DNA of 10,195 bases from HGM11788 sp964654945 (GCA_964654945.1 CAZZLN010000056.1:1-10195); one strand, 5' to 3'. Positions 1 through 6,904 are shown, counted from the first letter of the stretch. The notes: generated from the letters alone by a model not told the origin. Program-made: numbers and translations.

Positions 1-4
1 CGCA

Positions 5-136
5 CAATAATGCCAAGGCATTATTGAATTACGCACTTTATATACAAGCCTTGTACACATCGTGCGTAAATTAACTTGTTGATATACGCATTATATACAC
101 AAGTTTTGTATACATTCTGCTTAAATTAATTTGCAG
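5..136. repeat. Tandem degenerate palindromic repeats downstream of hydA
   Basis: Two related copies lie about 55 bp apart, at roughly 29-81 and 84-136, and agree at about 40 of 53 positions by hand alignment. Copy 1 has perfect outer arms TTACGCAC (29-36) and GTGCGTAA (62-69) around a nested inner hairpin built on TACAAG/CTTGTA. Copy 2 keeps the same nested shape with diverged arms, some pairing through G-U. Left of copy 1 is a separate perfect 10-bp inverted repeat with a 2-nt centre at 5-26, and the motif CGCAC recurs at 1-5 and 32-36, so the block probably continues beyond the window. It sits in the 3' region of the hydrogenase operon, where I see no ordinary GC-stem plus U-run terminator. 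Its role is unknown; it could be a REP-like element, an mRNA-stabilising structure or a set of protein sites. Confidence 0.6.
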
Positions 137-170
137 TTTAATTTTAAAACTCAATAATAAATATATGGAA

Positions 171-1904
171 TTATTTTTTTCTGTTCACATATGTTGTGTG
201 AAGAAGTTTATGTGCCCTTGCTTTACCCGGGCTGTCAAAGAACTCATTATAAATCATTTTAATAACAGGACTTTCATGTGATTTACGTATTTTAAGTTTT
301 TTATCTGCATTATAAAGCACCTGAGAACGGAGCTGTTTAAGATCAACATAATTTCTTACACTATCACTTTGAACCGGCTGACCGCCGCCATTTATACAAC
401 CGCCGGGACAAGCCATAATTTCAACAAACTGATAATCCTTTTCTCCTGATTTTATGCTGTCAAGTACTTTTCTTGCATTAGCAAGACCTGATGCAACTGC
501 AACATTTACCTTAACACCGGCTATATTGTAAGTTGCTTCCTTAATAGCTTCATTTCCTCTTACTTCTCTATATTCTACTTTCTTTATATCAGAGTCAAGC
601 ATATTTGCCGCTGTTCTTAATGCAGCTTCCATTACTCCCCCTGTAGCACCAAATATAGTACCGCCGCCACTTGCTATTTCAAAAGGATTATCAAATTCTT
701 CATCGTTTATTTCCTCAAACATTATACCTGCACCCTTTATCATTTTTGCAAGCTCTCTTGTTGTAAGAGAAACATCAACATCCTGATAACCCATTGCATT
801 CTGCTCTTTACGAGTTATTTCAAATTTCTTTGCAGTACATGGAATAACACTTACTACAAAAAGATTTTTTGGATTTATGCCGTATTTCTGACAATAGTAG
901 CTTTTAAGCATAGCACCAAACATCTGCTGAGGAGATTTGCAGGTAGAAAGATTAGGAATCATTTCAGGATAATAATGTTCTACAAATTTCACCCAACCGG
1001 GACAGCATGATGTAAACATAGGAAGCTTTCCAAAACCATTTACTCTCTCTATAAATTCATGAGCTTCTTCCATAATTGTAAGGTCGGCAGTAACATTCAT
1101 ATTAAATACTTTATCTACACCAAGACGTCTTATAGATGCAACCATTTTTCCTTCAACGTCAGTTCCCGGAGGCATATTAAAACATTCTCCAAGAGTTGCA
1201 CGAATTGATGGTGCAGTAAACATAACAACCTGCTTATCAGGATTTGATATTGCTGACCATACCTCATCAATCTGGCTTTTTTCACTTAATGCACCTACAG
1301 GACAGGCAACTATACACTGACCGCAGCCTACACATGGAGAATCATCAAGACTCTTTTCAAAGGCACAGCCTACATGAACATCATAACCTCTTTTAATAGG
1401 TCCTATTACTGAAACAGACTGTATATTTTTGCAGGCAGCCACACAACGCATACACTGTATACACTTACTGTTATCTCTTACAATATATGGTGATAAATCA
1501 TCAATAGGATATAATGCATCATCACCCTTAAATCTGTCTTCATCAACACCATAGTCAAATGCAAGCTTTTGAAGCTCACAGTGATTGCCTCTTACACATG
1601 AAAGACACTTTTTGTGATGGCTTGAAAGTATAAGCTCAATTGTTGTTTTTCTTGAAGCACGTACCTTTGGAGTGTTTGTAAGTACCTCCATACCTTCTTC
1701 AACAGGATATACACATGATGCAACAAGACCTTTTCTTCCTTTTATTTCGACAACGCACACTCTGCAGGCACCTATACAGTTTACATCTTTTAAATAGCAA
1801 AGTGAGGGTATCTCAACGTGTATTGATTTTGCAGCCTGCAAAATAGTATAGTTGGCAGGCACAGTTACAGGTATATTATTTATTTTTAAATTAACCATAT
1901 CCAT
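171..1904 (-). CDS. hydA: [FeFe] hydrogenase catalytic subunit of the trimeric bifurcating type
   Basis: Catalytic subunit (577 aa) for reversible H2 formation in a cytoplasmic HydABC complex. An N-terminal NuoG-like [2Fe-2S] domain has C36, C47, C50 and C64. A His-Cys [4Fe-4S] site follows (H96, C100, C103, C109), then two ferredoxin-type [4Fe-4S] motifs (C148/C151/C154/C158 and C191/C194/C197/C201). The H-cluster domain has L1 TSCCPGW at 298-304, L2 IPCTAKKFE at 354-362 and L3 from E496 with MACPGGC at 497-503. All four cysteine ligands and the proton-relay cysteine C300 are present. The L2 motif begins with Ile where the family usually has Met. The ATG at 1902-1904 follows AGGAGG with a 7-nt spacer, and the gene starts 12 nt after the hydB stop. 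Gene order and domain set support the NAD/ferredoxin-coupled group over a monomeric ferredoxin hydrogenase. Confidence 0.96.
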   Translation of the reverse strand: MDMVNLKINNIPVTVPANYTILQAAKSIHVEIPSLCYLKDVNCIGACRVCVVEIKGRKGLVASCVYPVEEGMEVLTNTPKVRASRKTTIELILSSHHKKCLSCVRGNHCELQKLAFDYGVDEDRFKGDDALYPIDDLSPYIVRDNSKCIQCMRCVAACKNIQSVSVIGPIKRGYDVHVGCAFEKSLDDSPCVGCGQCIVACPVGALSEKSQIDEVWSAISNPDKQVVMFTAPSIRATLGECFNMPPGTDVEGKMVASIRRLGVDKVFNMNVTADLTIMEEAHEFIERVNGFGKLPMFTSCCPGWVKFVEHYYPEMIPNLSTCKSPQQMFGAMLKSYYCQKYGINPKNLFVVSVIPCTAKKFEITRKEQNAMGYQDVDVSLTTRELAKMIKGAGIMFEEINDEEFDNPFEIASGGGTIFGATGGVMEAALRTAANMLDSDIKKVEYREVRGNEAIKEATYNIAGVKVNVAVASGLANARKVLDSIKSGEKDYQFVEIMACPGGCINGGGQPVQSDSVRNYVDLKQLRSQVLYNADKKLKIRKSHESPVIKMIYNEFFDSPGKARAHKLLHTTYVNRKK

Positions 1905-1916
1905 AAAAGCACCTCC

Positions 1917-3812
1917 TTATTTAGTCATAATGGCATTAAACTTACAGTTTTTAACACAAAGACCGCATTTGATACAAACATTCTTATCAATAAAATGAGG
2001 CTTTTTAACCTCACCGCTGATAGCATTAACAGGACAATTTCTTGCACATTTTGTACAGCCCTTGCAAAGCTTTGGCTGAATTTCATAGTAAAGAAGTGAC
2101 TTACATACTCCCGCAGGACAAGTCTTATCAACAATATGAGCAAGATATTCATCTCTGAAATATTTTATTGTAGAAAGCACAGGGTTTGATGCTGACTGAC
2201 CAAGAGCACAGAGAGAAGAAGATTTCATGTGCATTGAAAGTTCTTCAATTTTATCAAGATCCTCAAGCTCACCTTTTCCTGATGTAATTTTTTCCAAAAA
2301 CTGCATAAGTCTTCTTGTACCAATTCTGCATGGTGTACACTTACCGCAGGACTCATCAACTGTAAATTCCAGATAGAATTTTGAAATATCAACCATACAG
2401 GTGTCTTCATCAAGTATAATAAGACCGCCTGAACCCATCATAGAGCCTAAAGCAATAAGACTGTCATAATCAATAGGTGTATCAATATGACAGGCAGGAA
2501 TACATCCGCCTGACGGACCGCCTGTTTGTGCTGCTTTAAACTTTTTGCCGTTAGGTATTCCTCCGCCTATTTCCTCTACAATTTCTCTAAGAGTAGTACC
2601 CATAGGAATTTCAACAAGACCTACGTTTGTTATTTTTCCGCCTAAAGCAAATACCTTTGTTCCCTTAGAAGTTGCTGTACCTATACTGCTGAACCATTCA
2701 GATCCCTTTAATATAATCTGTGCAATATTTGCATATGTTTCTACATTATTAAGTACTGTTGGCTTGCCAAAAAGACCTTTTACCGCAGGGAATGGAGGAC
2801 GTGGTCTTGGTTCACCTCTATGACCCTCAATAGATGTCATAAGGGCAGTTTCTTCACCACAGACAAATGCACCTGCACCCAGTCTTATTTCTATATCAAA
2901 TGAAAAATCAGTTCCAAATATGTTTTCTCCCAACAAGCCATATTCTCTTGCCTGTTCTACTGCAATCTGAAGTCTTTGAACGGCAATAGGATATTCTGCA
3001 CGAACATAGACATAGCCTTTTTGAGCTCCGATACTGTAGCCTGCTATTGCCATTGCTTCTATGACACAGTGAGGGTCACCCTCAAGAATTGATCTGTCCA
3101 TAAATGCACCCGGGTCACCTTCATCAGCATTACAGCATACATATTTAATATCGTTTTCTGTCGCTTTTGCAAATGCCCACTTTTTGCCTGTAGGGAAGCC
3201 GCCGCCGCCACGTCCTCTAAGACCTGATTTTAACAGCTCATCAATAACTTCATCACCACTCATTGATGTAAGCACCTTTGCAAGTGCCTGATAACCGTCA
3301 AGAGCTATGTATTCTTCTATTTGTTCAGGGTCAATAACGCCACAGTTTCTTAATGCAACTCTCATCTGCTTTTTATAAAACCGGGTTTCATTTAAAGAAA
3401 CAATGCTGCCGTCCTCGTGAATTGTTTCCTGATATAAAAGCTCTTTAACTATATTGTTGTTTTTAAGGTGTTCCTCAACAATTCTTTCAACGCCTTCAGG
3501 AGTTACCTGACTGTAAAAACAACCCTCAGGATATACAATCATTATAGGTCCTAAAGCACAAAGGCCAAAACAGCCTGTTTTTACAACAAGAATTTCTTTT
3601 TCAATGCCATTTTTTTCTAAGGCATTGTTGAGAGCGGCGATAACTTTACGAGAGCCTGAAGATGTACAGCCTGTACCTCCGCATATAAGAACCTGTTTTC
3701 TGTAGCCTGTTTTTTTAGCAAGCTCCTCTCCCTGTTCCTTTATAATTTTACGAACCATAACCAAATCTCTTTTGGCATCTCTAATTTTATTTAATTCTTC
3801 AATTGTTATCAT
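1917..3812 (-). CDS. hydB: NADH-binding flavin and Fe-S subunit of the bifurcating hydrogenase (NuoF-like)
   Basis: 631-aa subunit that takes electrons to or from NAD(H) and is the likely bifurcation centre. A thioredoxin-like N-terminal [2Fe-2S] domain has C44, C49, C81 and C85. The NuoF core carries the glycine-rich GRGGGGFPTGKKW (200-212) and NADEGDPGAFMDR (228-240) motifs of the NADH and FMN sites, then GAGAFVCGEETALM (312-325). The N3-type [4Fe-4S] motif ESCGKCTPCR gives C489, C492 and C495, with C535 as the fourth ligand. A C-terminal 2[4Fe-4S] ferredoxin domain has C583/C586/C589/C593 and C613/C616/C619/C623. This extension marks hydrogenase HydB rather than complex I NuoF. The start codon overlaps the hydC stop in an ATGA (3809-3812), implying translational coupling. 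The ribosome binding site is a G-run, GGGGGTGA, 6 nt upstream. Confidence 0.96.
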   Translation of the reverse strand: MITIEELNKIRDAKRDLVMVRKIIKEQGEELAKKTGYRKQVLICGGTGCTSSGSRKVIAALNNALEKNGIEKEILVVKTGCFGLCALGPIMIVYPEGCFYSQVTPEGVERIVEEHLKNNNIVKELLYQETIHEDGSIVSLNETRFYKKQMRVALRNCGVIDPEQIEEYIALDGYQALAKVLTSMSGDEVIDELLKSGLRGRGGGGFPTGKKWAFAKATENDIKYVCCNADEGDPGAFMDRSILEGDPHCVIEAMAIAGYSIGAQKGYVYVRAEYPIAVQRLQIAVEQAREYGLLGENIFGTDFSFDIEIRLGAGAFVCGEETALMTSIEGHRGEPRPRPPFPAVKGLFGKPTVLNNVETYANIAQIILKGSEWFSSIGTATSKGTKVFALGGKITNVGLVEIPMGTTLREIVEEIGGGIPNGKKFKAAQTGGPSGGCIPACHIDTPIDYDSLIALGSMMGSGGLIILDEDTCMVDISKFYLEFTVDESCGKCTPCRIGTRRLMQFLEKITSGKGELEDLDKIEELSMHMKSSSLCALGQSASNPVLSTIKYFRDEYLAHIVDKTCPAGVCKSLLYYEIQPKLCKGCTKCARNCPVNAISGEVKKPHFIDKNVCIKCGLCVKNCKFNAIMTK

Positions 3813-4333
3813 TGATCGTCACCCCCTTTTTTATTCTTTTTCATATATTTATCAATAATTGTGTCAACCTGATCTACAGTCATTTTGCCGTAAACATCAT
3901 CGTTTATCATCATAACAGGTGCAAGACCGCAGGCACCTATACATCTTGTGGAATCCAGTGAAAACTGCCTGTTTTTAGTACATTCACCGCTTTTAATTCC
4001 AAGCTTTTTTTCTATTGCTGCAAGTATTTTGTCTGCACCTTTAACATAACAGGCAGTACCAAGACATACGCTTATTCTGTTTTCGCCCTTTGGACTAAGT
4101 GAAAACTGTGAATAAAATGTTGCTACACCATATACTTCTGATAAAGGCACATTAAGCCCTTCTGCTATCATACTCTGAACTTCAATAGGCAGATAACCAT
4201 ATATTTCCTGAGCATCCTGTAATACGGGCATTAATCCTCCGGGCTGCTTGAGATGCTTCTCTATAACATCTTTAAGCTGCTGCTCCTGAGCTGCCGTACC
4301 TCTGAAGTTATGATGAACTGATTTCTTCTCCAT
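3809..4333 (-). CDS. hydC: [2Fe-2S] NuoE-like subunit of the bifurcating hydrogenase
   Basis: Small electron-transfer subunit (174 aa with the start chosen here) of the HydABC complex, belonging to the 24-kDa NuoE/thioredoxin-like ferredoxin family. The four [2Fe-2S] ligands are visible: C90 and C95 in CLGTAC, then C131 and C135 in CIGAC. The helical N-terminal part has the family motif EVYGVATFYSQF (66-77). I choose the ATG at 4331-4333 because AGGAGG (4340-4345) lies 6 nt before it. An in-frame ATG 24 nt further upstream would place that ribosome binding site inside the coding region and has no good site of its own. It is the first gene of hydC-hydB-hydA and its TGA overlaps the hydB ATG. 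No kinase-like or PHP-domain gene, often seen in related operons, precedes it. Confidence 0.95.
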   Translation of the reverse strand: MEKKSVHHNFRGTAAQEQQLKDVIEKHLKQPGGLMPVLQDAQEIYGYLPIEVQSMIAEGLNVPLSEVYGVATFYSQFSLSPKGENRISVCLGTACYVKGADKILAAIEKKLGIKSGECTKNRQFSLDSTRCIGACGLAPVMMINDDVYGKMTVDQVDTIIDKYMKKNKKGGDDQ

Positions 4334-4339
4334 AAGAAG

Positions 4340-4345
4340 CCTCCT
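4340..4345 (-). promoter_or_regulatory. Ribosome binding site that fixes the hydC start
   Basis: AGGAGG on the minus strand lies 6 nt before the ATG at 4331-4333. It falls inside the reading frame opened by the upstream ATG at 4355-4357, so the downstream start is preferred. Confidence 0.85.
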
Positions 4346-4368
4346 TTTATTTTTCATAAAATTACATT

Positions 4369-4432
4369 AAAAAAAGCATTGTTTTTGAATTTGAAATTAA
4401 CTTCAAATTTAGTTGACAAAAACGACATTGCT
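4369..4432 (-). promoter_or_regulatory. Nested stem-loop with U tract in the hydC leader (possible attenuator or 5' stabiliser)
   Basis: The minus-strand leader folds as three stacked arms: AGCA/TGCT (4429-4432 with 4375-4378), GTTTTTG/CAAAAAC (4417-4423 with 4381-4387) and AATTTGAA/TTCAAATT (4402-4409 with 4388-4395) closing a 6-nt loop. That makes 19 paired positions with two internal loops. The descending arm runs into seven T residues (4369-4375, first one paired), as in an intrinsic terminator, although the stem is AU-rich. The predicted transcription start is at about 4431-4433, so the structure would form the extreme 5' end of the mRNA. The inner arms are also a good DNA operator shape. 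Which of these roles it has cannot be decided from sequence. Confidence 0.55.
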
Positions 4433-4439
4433 TCTAACA

Positions 4440-4468
4440 ATTATACAATAAAATTCAAAAATAAACAA
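4440..4468 (-). promoter_or_regulatory. Sigma-A-type promoter of hydCBA
   Basis: A perfect -10 box TATAAT lies at 4440-4445 with TTGTTT as -35 at 4463-4468, separated by 17 bp. The -35 is weak (only TTG is conserved), so an activator could be needed. The predicted start is about 4431-4433, giving a leader of about 100 nt before hydC. Confidence 0.6.
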
Positions 4469-4523
4469 TAGTTTTAATAATATAATTTATTTTTTAATTT
4501 ATTTTTGTAAATTTTGCTGATGA

Positions 4524-4559
4524 TTTTTAAAACTGCAATATGTAATTGCAATTTAAAAA
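4524..4559. repeat. AT-rich inverted repeat between tfoX-like gene and hydC promoter
   Basis: Arms TTTTTAAA-AC-TGCAAT (4524-4539) and ATTGCA-A-TTTAAAAA (4545-4559) flank a 5-nt centre: 14 paired positions with a small asymmetric bulge. It overlaps the T tract of the adjacent terminator and ends 56 bp upstream of the hydC -35. It could be part of a two-hairpin terminator for the gene at 4686-5003 or an upstream regulator site for hydC. Confidence 0.4.
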
Positions 4560-4593
4560 ACGGCGGTTAAAATACAATATTTCTAACCTCCGT
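4555..4593 (-). terminator. Intrinsic terminator after the TfoX-like gene
   Basis: On the minus strand ACGGAGGTTA (4584-4593) pairs with TAACCGCCGT (4560-4569) with one mismatch. The stem continues through AAATA/TATTT to a 3-nt loop, with one bulged G. Six T residues follow (4555-4560, the first lying in the stem). It separates the gene at 4686-5003 from the hydrogenase operon. Confidence 0.8.
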
Positions 4594-4685
4594 TAGATAT
4601 TTATATTCTGTTTGTTATGTAAATATACAACTGATATATTATAAATCGGCAGTTACTTAAGCATTAACCTAAGGTCACATATAAA

Positions 4686-5003
4686 TTATTTTTTCTTCTT
4701 TTTAGAAAAGGGGAGTTCGTCATAGATAGTAAGCAAAAGATTTGTCAAATATTCTTTATTGTCTACATTATCTGCCAACAGCATTTCTTTTGCACCTTCA
4801 TAAGGCAATTCATAAGAGGCTGACGGCATATATGCTTTTGCGGATTTTACCGGTTTTATAAGCAATCTGTCATCATATATTCCGCCAACTATTTTACCCT
4901 GAAAATAAATAATAAATTCCCCCATCATTGCTTTATAGGTTATACCATCTAATTCTGATAGTTGTTCTAATATAAATTCTAAATACTCTTTGCTTGAAGC
5001 CAT
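4686..5003 (-). CDS. Small TfoX N-terminal-domain protein
   Basis: A 105-aa protein starting MASSKEYLEFILEQLSELDG, which matches the usual opening of stand-alone TfoX_N domain proteins. The central part (FIIYFQGKIVGGIYDDRLLIKP) is the characteristic beta region of the family, and the tail is a short lysine run. TfoX/Sxy regulates competence in gammaproteobacteria, but the short Firmicute members carry only this domain and their function is not established, so I do not infer a competence role. I prefer the ATG at 5001-5003 because GGTGA lies 5 nt upstream and the family starts there; another in-frame ATG lies 12 nt earlier. No strong promoter is visible in the 61 nt up to the tRNA, so cotranscription with the tRNA is possible. 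A terminator follows about 90 nt after the stop. Confidence 0.85.
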   Translation of the reverse strand: MASSKEYLEFILEQLSELDGITYKAMMGEFIIYFQGKIVGGIYDDRLLIKPVKSAKAYMPSASYELPYEGAKEMLLADNVDNKEYLTNLLLTIYDELPFSKKKKK

Positions 5004-5032
5004 TAAATTCACCATGTATTAAACTGTTCATA

Positions 5033-5064
5033 TTATGTTTTAGTAATAATTTAAACTAACATAA
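5033..5064 (-). other. Hairpin directly abutting the tRNA 3' end
   Basis: The seven bases next to the tRNA discriminator (5058-5064) pair with 5033-5039, and three more pairs (5055-5057 with 5042-5044) follow after a 2-nt bulge, around a 10-nt loop. The stem is AT-rich and no T run follows it, so it is not a standard terminator. It may guide 3' processing of the tRNA or simply be the linker of a tRNA-tfoX transcript. Confidence 0.45.
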
Positions 5065-5148
5065 TGCGGTCGATGGGACTTGAACCCACACCACCATAAT
5101 CGGGACAGGAATCTGAATCCTGCGCGTCTGCCATTCCGCCACGACCGC
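5065..5148 (-). tRNA. tRNA-Leu(CAG)
   Basis: An 84-nt class II tRNA. The acceptor arms GCGGTCG and CGACCGC pair perfectly and are followed by discriminator A. The anticodon stem CAGGA/TCCTG encloses loop TTCAGAT, giving anticodon CAG, which reads the leucine codon CTG. The long variable arm expected of tRNA-Leu is present, and the T arm carries GGTTCAAGTCC. The 3' CCA is not encoded; TTAT follows the discriminator, so CCA must be added enzymatically. Confidence 0.96.
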
Positions 5149-5159
5149 ATACAAACTAA

Positions 5160-5188
5160 ATTATAGCTTAAAAATTGAAAATTGTCAA
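5160..5188 (-). promoter_or_regulatory. Consensus promoter of the tRNA-Leu gene
   Basis: TTGACA (5183-5188) and TATAAT (5160-5165) match both sigma-A boxes perfectly at a 17-bp spacing. The -10 box ends 11 nt before the mature tRNA 5' end, so the 5' leader to be removed by RNase P is only a few nucleotides. This is the strongest promoter visible in the window, as expected for a stable RNA gene. Confidence 0.9.
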
Positions 5189-5198
5189 TTAATAAATG

Positions 5199-5567
5199 TT
5201 ATAAAATAATGTTTCTAAATTGCAATATTAAATGTCCACAAAATTTATTAAGCAACTTTGTTAATATCCACTCAGCCCATGAATATACTTCGCTTTTAGT
5301 ATTGGCATTTTGAAAATAAAGGTTCATATTATTTAACCCAAATTTGCCATCATAATTTAGGCACAATACAATCTCGTCATCATCCTCTGGTACGAATATT
5401 CCTTCTCCTATATCAGCAGAAAACAGACCGTCCATTGCTAGTTTTTCTGTAATGATAGGTTCAATCTTTCAAACTCCATCCCATAAACTCCTTAACTCTA
5501 TTTTATCTGTCCTCCAAGTGTTTAAAAGTTCAACATTGGCACAATCCGTTTGAATAATATCCTTGAC
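5199..5567 (-). pseudogene. Decayed gene of unrecognised family, with in-frame TGA
   Basis: One minus-strand frame from 5567 to 5199 reads like real protein on both sides of a TGA at 5469-5471. Upstream it reads VELLNTWRTDKIELRSLWDG; downstream it reads KIEPIITEKLAMDGLF and continues through FVPEDDDEIVLCLNYDGKFG. The TGA falls after ...LWDGV where TGG (Trp) would restore the frame, suggesting one nonsense change. The only ATG after the stop (5433-5435) has no ribosome binding site, so a 78-aa product is unlikely. The frame is closed by TAA at 5568-5570, but a neighbouring frame (about 5680 to 5530, with the stretch FFHIDYDIYETYNSKYN) may hold the N-terminal part, implying an additional frameshift near 5570. 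I do not recognise the family. TGA is an ordinary stop elsewhere here (hydC), so recoding is unlikely. Confidence 0.6.
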
Positions 5568-5679
5568 TTACGGAAAACCTGTATAAAAAACAGTAATTAT
5601 ATTTGCTATTATAAGTTTCATAAATATCATAGTCAATATGAAAAAATTTATATTTTTTAGCATATAAATTTATAATAGC

Positions 5680-6864
5680 TTAATTGCTGTGTATTGCCTT
5701 TTCAAGTTTGTTTAAGGCAGCAGTCAGCACAGCTCTCGGGCAGGCAACATTAATCCTTTGGAAACCCTCTCCCGGCTTACCGAAAACAGCTCCGTCCTCA
5801 AGCCACAAGCCTGCCTTGTTAACAACAAGGCTGTTAATTTCCTTATTGCTTAAGCCAAGTCCCCTGAAATCAAGCCATACCAAATATGTCCCTTCGTGCT
5901 CTGCCATTTTAATTTCAGGTATGTTTTGTTTAATATATTCTTTTATATAATCAATATTACCCTTTAAGTATGCAAGCATTGCCCTGTACCACTCTTCACC
6001 GTGTTTATATGCCGCCTGACAAGCAACAAGCCCTGCAGCATTTATTTGGCTATAGCCGGCAGCATCAATCTGCTTACGGAATCTATGCTTTAATTTTGAG
6101 TTTGGAATAAATATATTAGAAACCTGTATGCCTGCAATATTAAAGGTTTTGCTCGGTGCGGTACAGGTAACGGTTATATTTTTGTATTCCTCCTTAAGGT
6201 TGGCAAACACATTATGCTTACCCTTAAAAACAAAATCTGCGTGTATTTCATCACTTACCACAATTACATTATGCTTAAGGCATATATCCCCCATTTTTAT
6301 AAGCTCTTGCCTTGTAAAAACTCTGCCGCTTGGATTTTGCGGATTGCAAAGTATAAAAAGCTTGATTTTTTCATTTATTATTTTATGTTCAAAATCCTCA
6401 TAGTTTATATTATATTTTCCAAATTCATCAATAACAAGGGTATTATCCACAATTTTTCTTTTATTGTCCTCTATAAGCTGACCAAACGGATAATAAACAG
6501 GCTGCTGTATTAACACATTATCCCCCTCATTGGTAAAAGCCTTTACCGCCATAGCGACCGCAAAAACAACGCCCGGTGTTTTTACAAGCCACCTTATGTC
6601 CACCTGCCAGTCAAAATGCTGCTTCATCCATTTGCTGACAGCCTCAAAGTATTCCTCTCCCGCTTCACTGTAGCCATAAATACCATGCTCCAGCTGCTTT
6701 TGCAATGCCTCCTGAATGTATGATGATGTTTTAAAATCCATATCGGCAACCCACAAGGGTAAAATATTTTCGGGCATTCCCATACGCTTTGCAAAATCAT
6801 ATTTAATTGAATTAGTATTTTTTCTTTCAATTATTTCATCAAAATTCAAATTTTTTTCTGCCAT
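5680..6864 (-). CDS. patB: PatB/MalY-type PLP-dependent C-S lyase (cystathionine beta-lyase family)
   Basis: A 394-aa fold-type I PLP enzyme of the MalY/PatB group, which cleaves the C-S bond of cystathionine, cysteine or cysteine conjugates to give a thiol, pyruvate and ammonia. The N-terminal signature LPLWVADMDF (35-44) is typical. Visible PLP and substrate residues are Y124 in YYPF, the NPQNPSG motif (174-180), D205 in SDEIHADF, the Schiff-base lysine K239 in APSKTFNIAG, and carboxylate-binding R370 in QRINVACPR. Length is normal. The ATG follows AAGGAGAT at good spacing. It lies downstream of metNIQ on the same strand but after a terminator, so it probably has its own control through its leader. 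Substrate and any regulator role, as in E. coli MalY, cannot be read from sequence. Confidence 0.92.
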   Translation of the reverse strand: MAEKNLNFDEIIERKNTNSIKYDFAKRMGMPENILPLWVADMDFKTSSYIQEALQKQLEHGIYGYSEAGEEYFEAVSKWMKQHFDWQVDIRWLVKTPGVVFAVAMAVKAFTNEGDNVLIQQPVYYPFGQLIEDNKRKIVDNTLVIDEFGKYNINYEDFEHKIINEKIKLFILCNPQNPSGRVFTRQELIKMGDICLKHNVIVVSDEIHADFVFKGKHNVFANLKEEYKNITVTCTAPSKTFNIAGIQVSNIFIPNSKLKHRFRKQIDAAGYSQINAAGLVACQAAYKHGEEWYRAMLAYLKGNIDYIKEYIKQNIPEIKMAEHEGTYLVWLDFRGLGLSNKEINSLVVNKAGLWLEDGAVFGKPGEGFQRINVACPRAVLTAALNKLEKAIHSN

Positions 6865-6904
6865 AAGCTATCTCCTTTAACTTTTTTGTATATTGCATTT
6901 TAAC

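Noticed and set aside
1..136. CRISPR array reading of the repeat block
   Set aside because: The repeats are adjacent and degenerate over their whole 55 bp, with no conserved short repeat alternating with unrelated spacers and no cas gene in view.
2545..2823. Plus-strand open frame opposite hydB, and similar ones opposite patB, metQ and metN
   Set aside because: They lie entirely inside strongly supported minus-strand genes, have no recognisable domains and lack ribosome binding sites, so they are antisense shadows.
4388..4441. Possible Rex (NADH-sensing repressor) site in the hydC promoter region
   Set aside because: Two single half-sites (TTGTCAA and TTGTTAG on the minus strand) each match TTGTTAA at six of seven positions, but neither has the partner half-site at the required 4-nt spacing, so no full operator can be claimed.
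5199..5435. Stand-alone 78-aa protein starting at 5435
   Set aside because: There is no ribosome binding site before the ATG and the same frame is protein-like well upstream of the TGA, which fits a broken longer gene better.
5469..5471. TGA recoding or selenocysteine explaining the in-frame stop
   Set aside because: TGA ends hydC in the normal way, and no SECIS-like element or recoding context was evident; a nonsense mutation is simpler.
5568..5663. 31-aa hydrophobic open frame starting at 5663
   Set aside because: It has no ribosome binding site, lies in very AT-rich DNA where such frames arise by chance, and overlaps in another frame a fragment that looks more like real protein.
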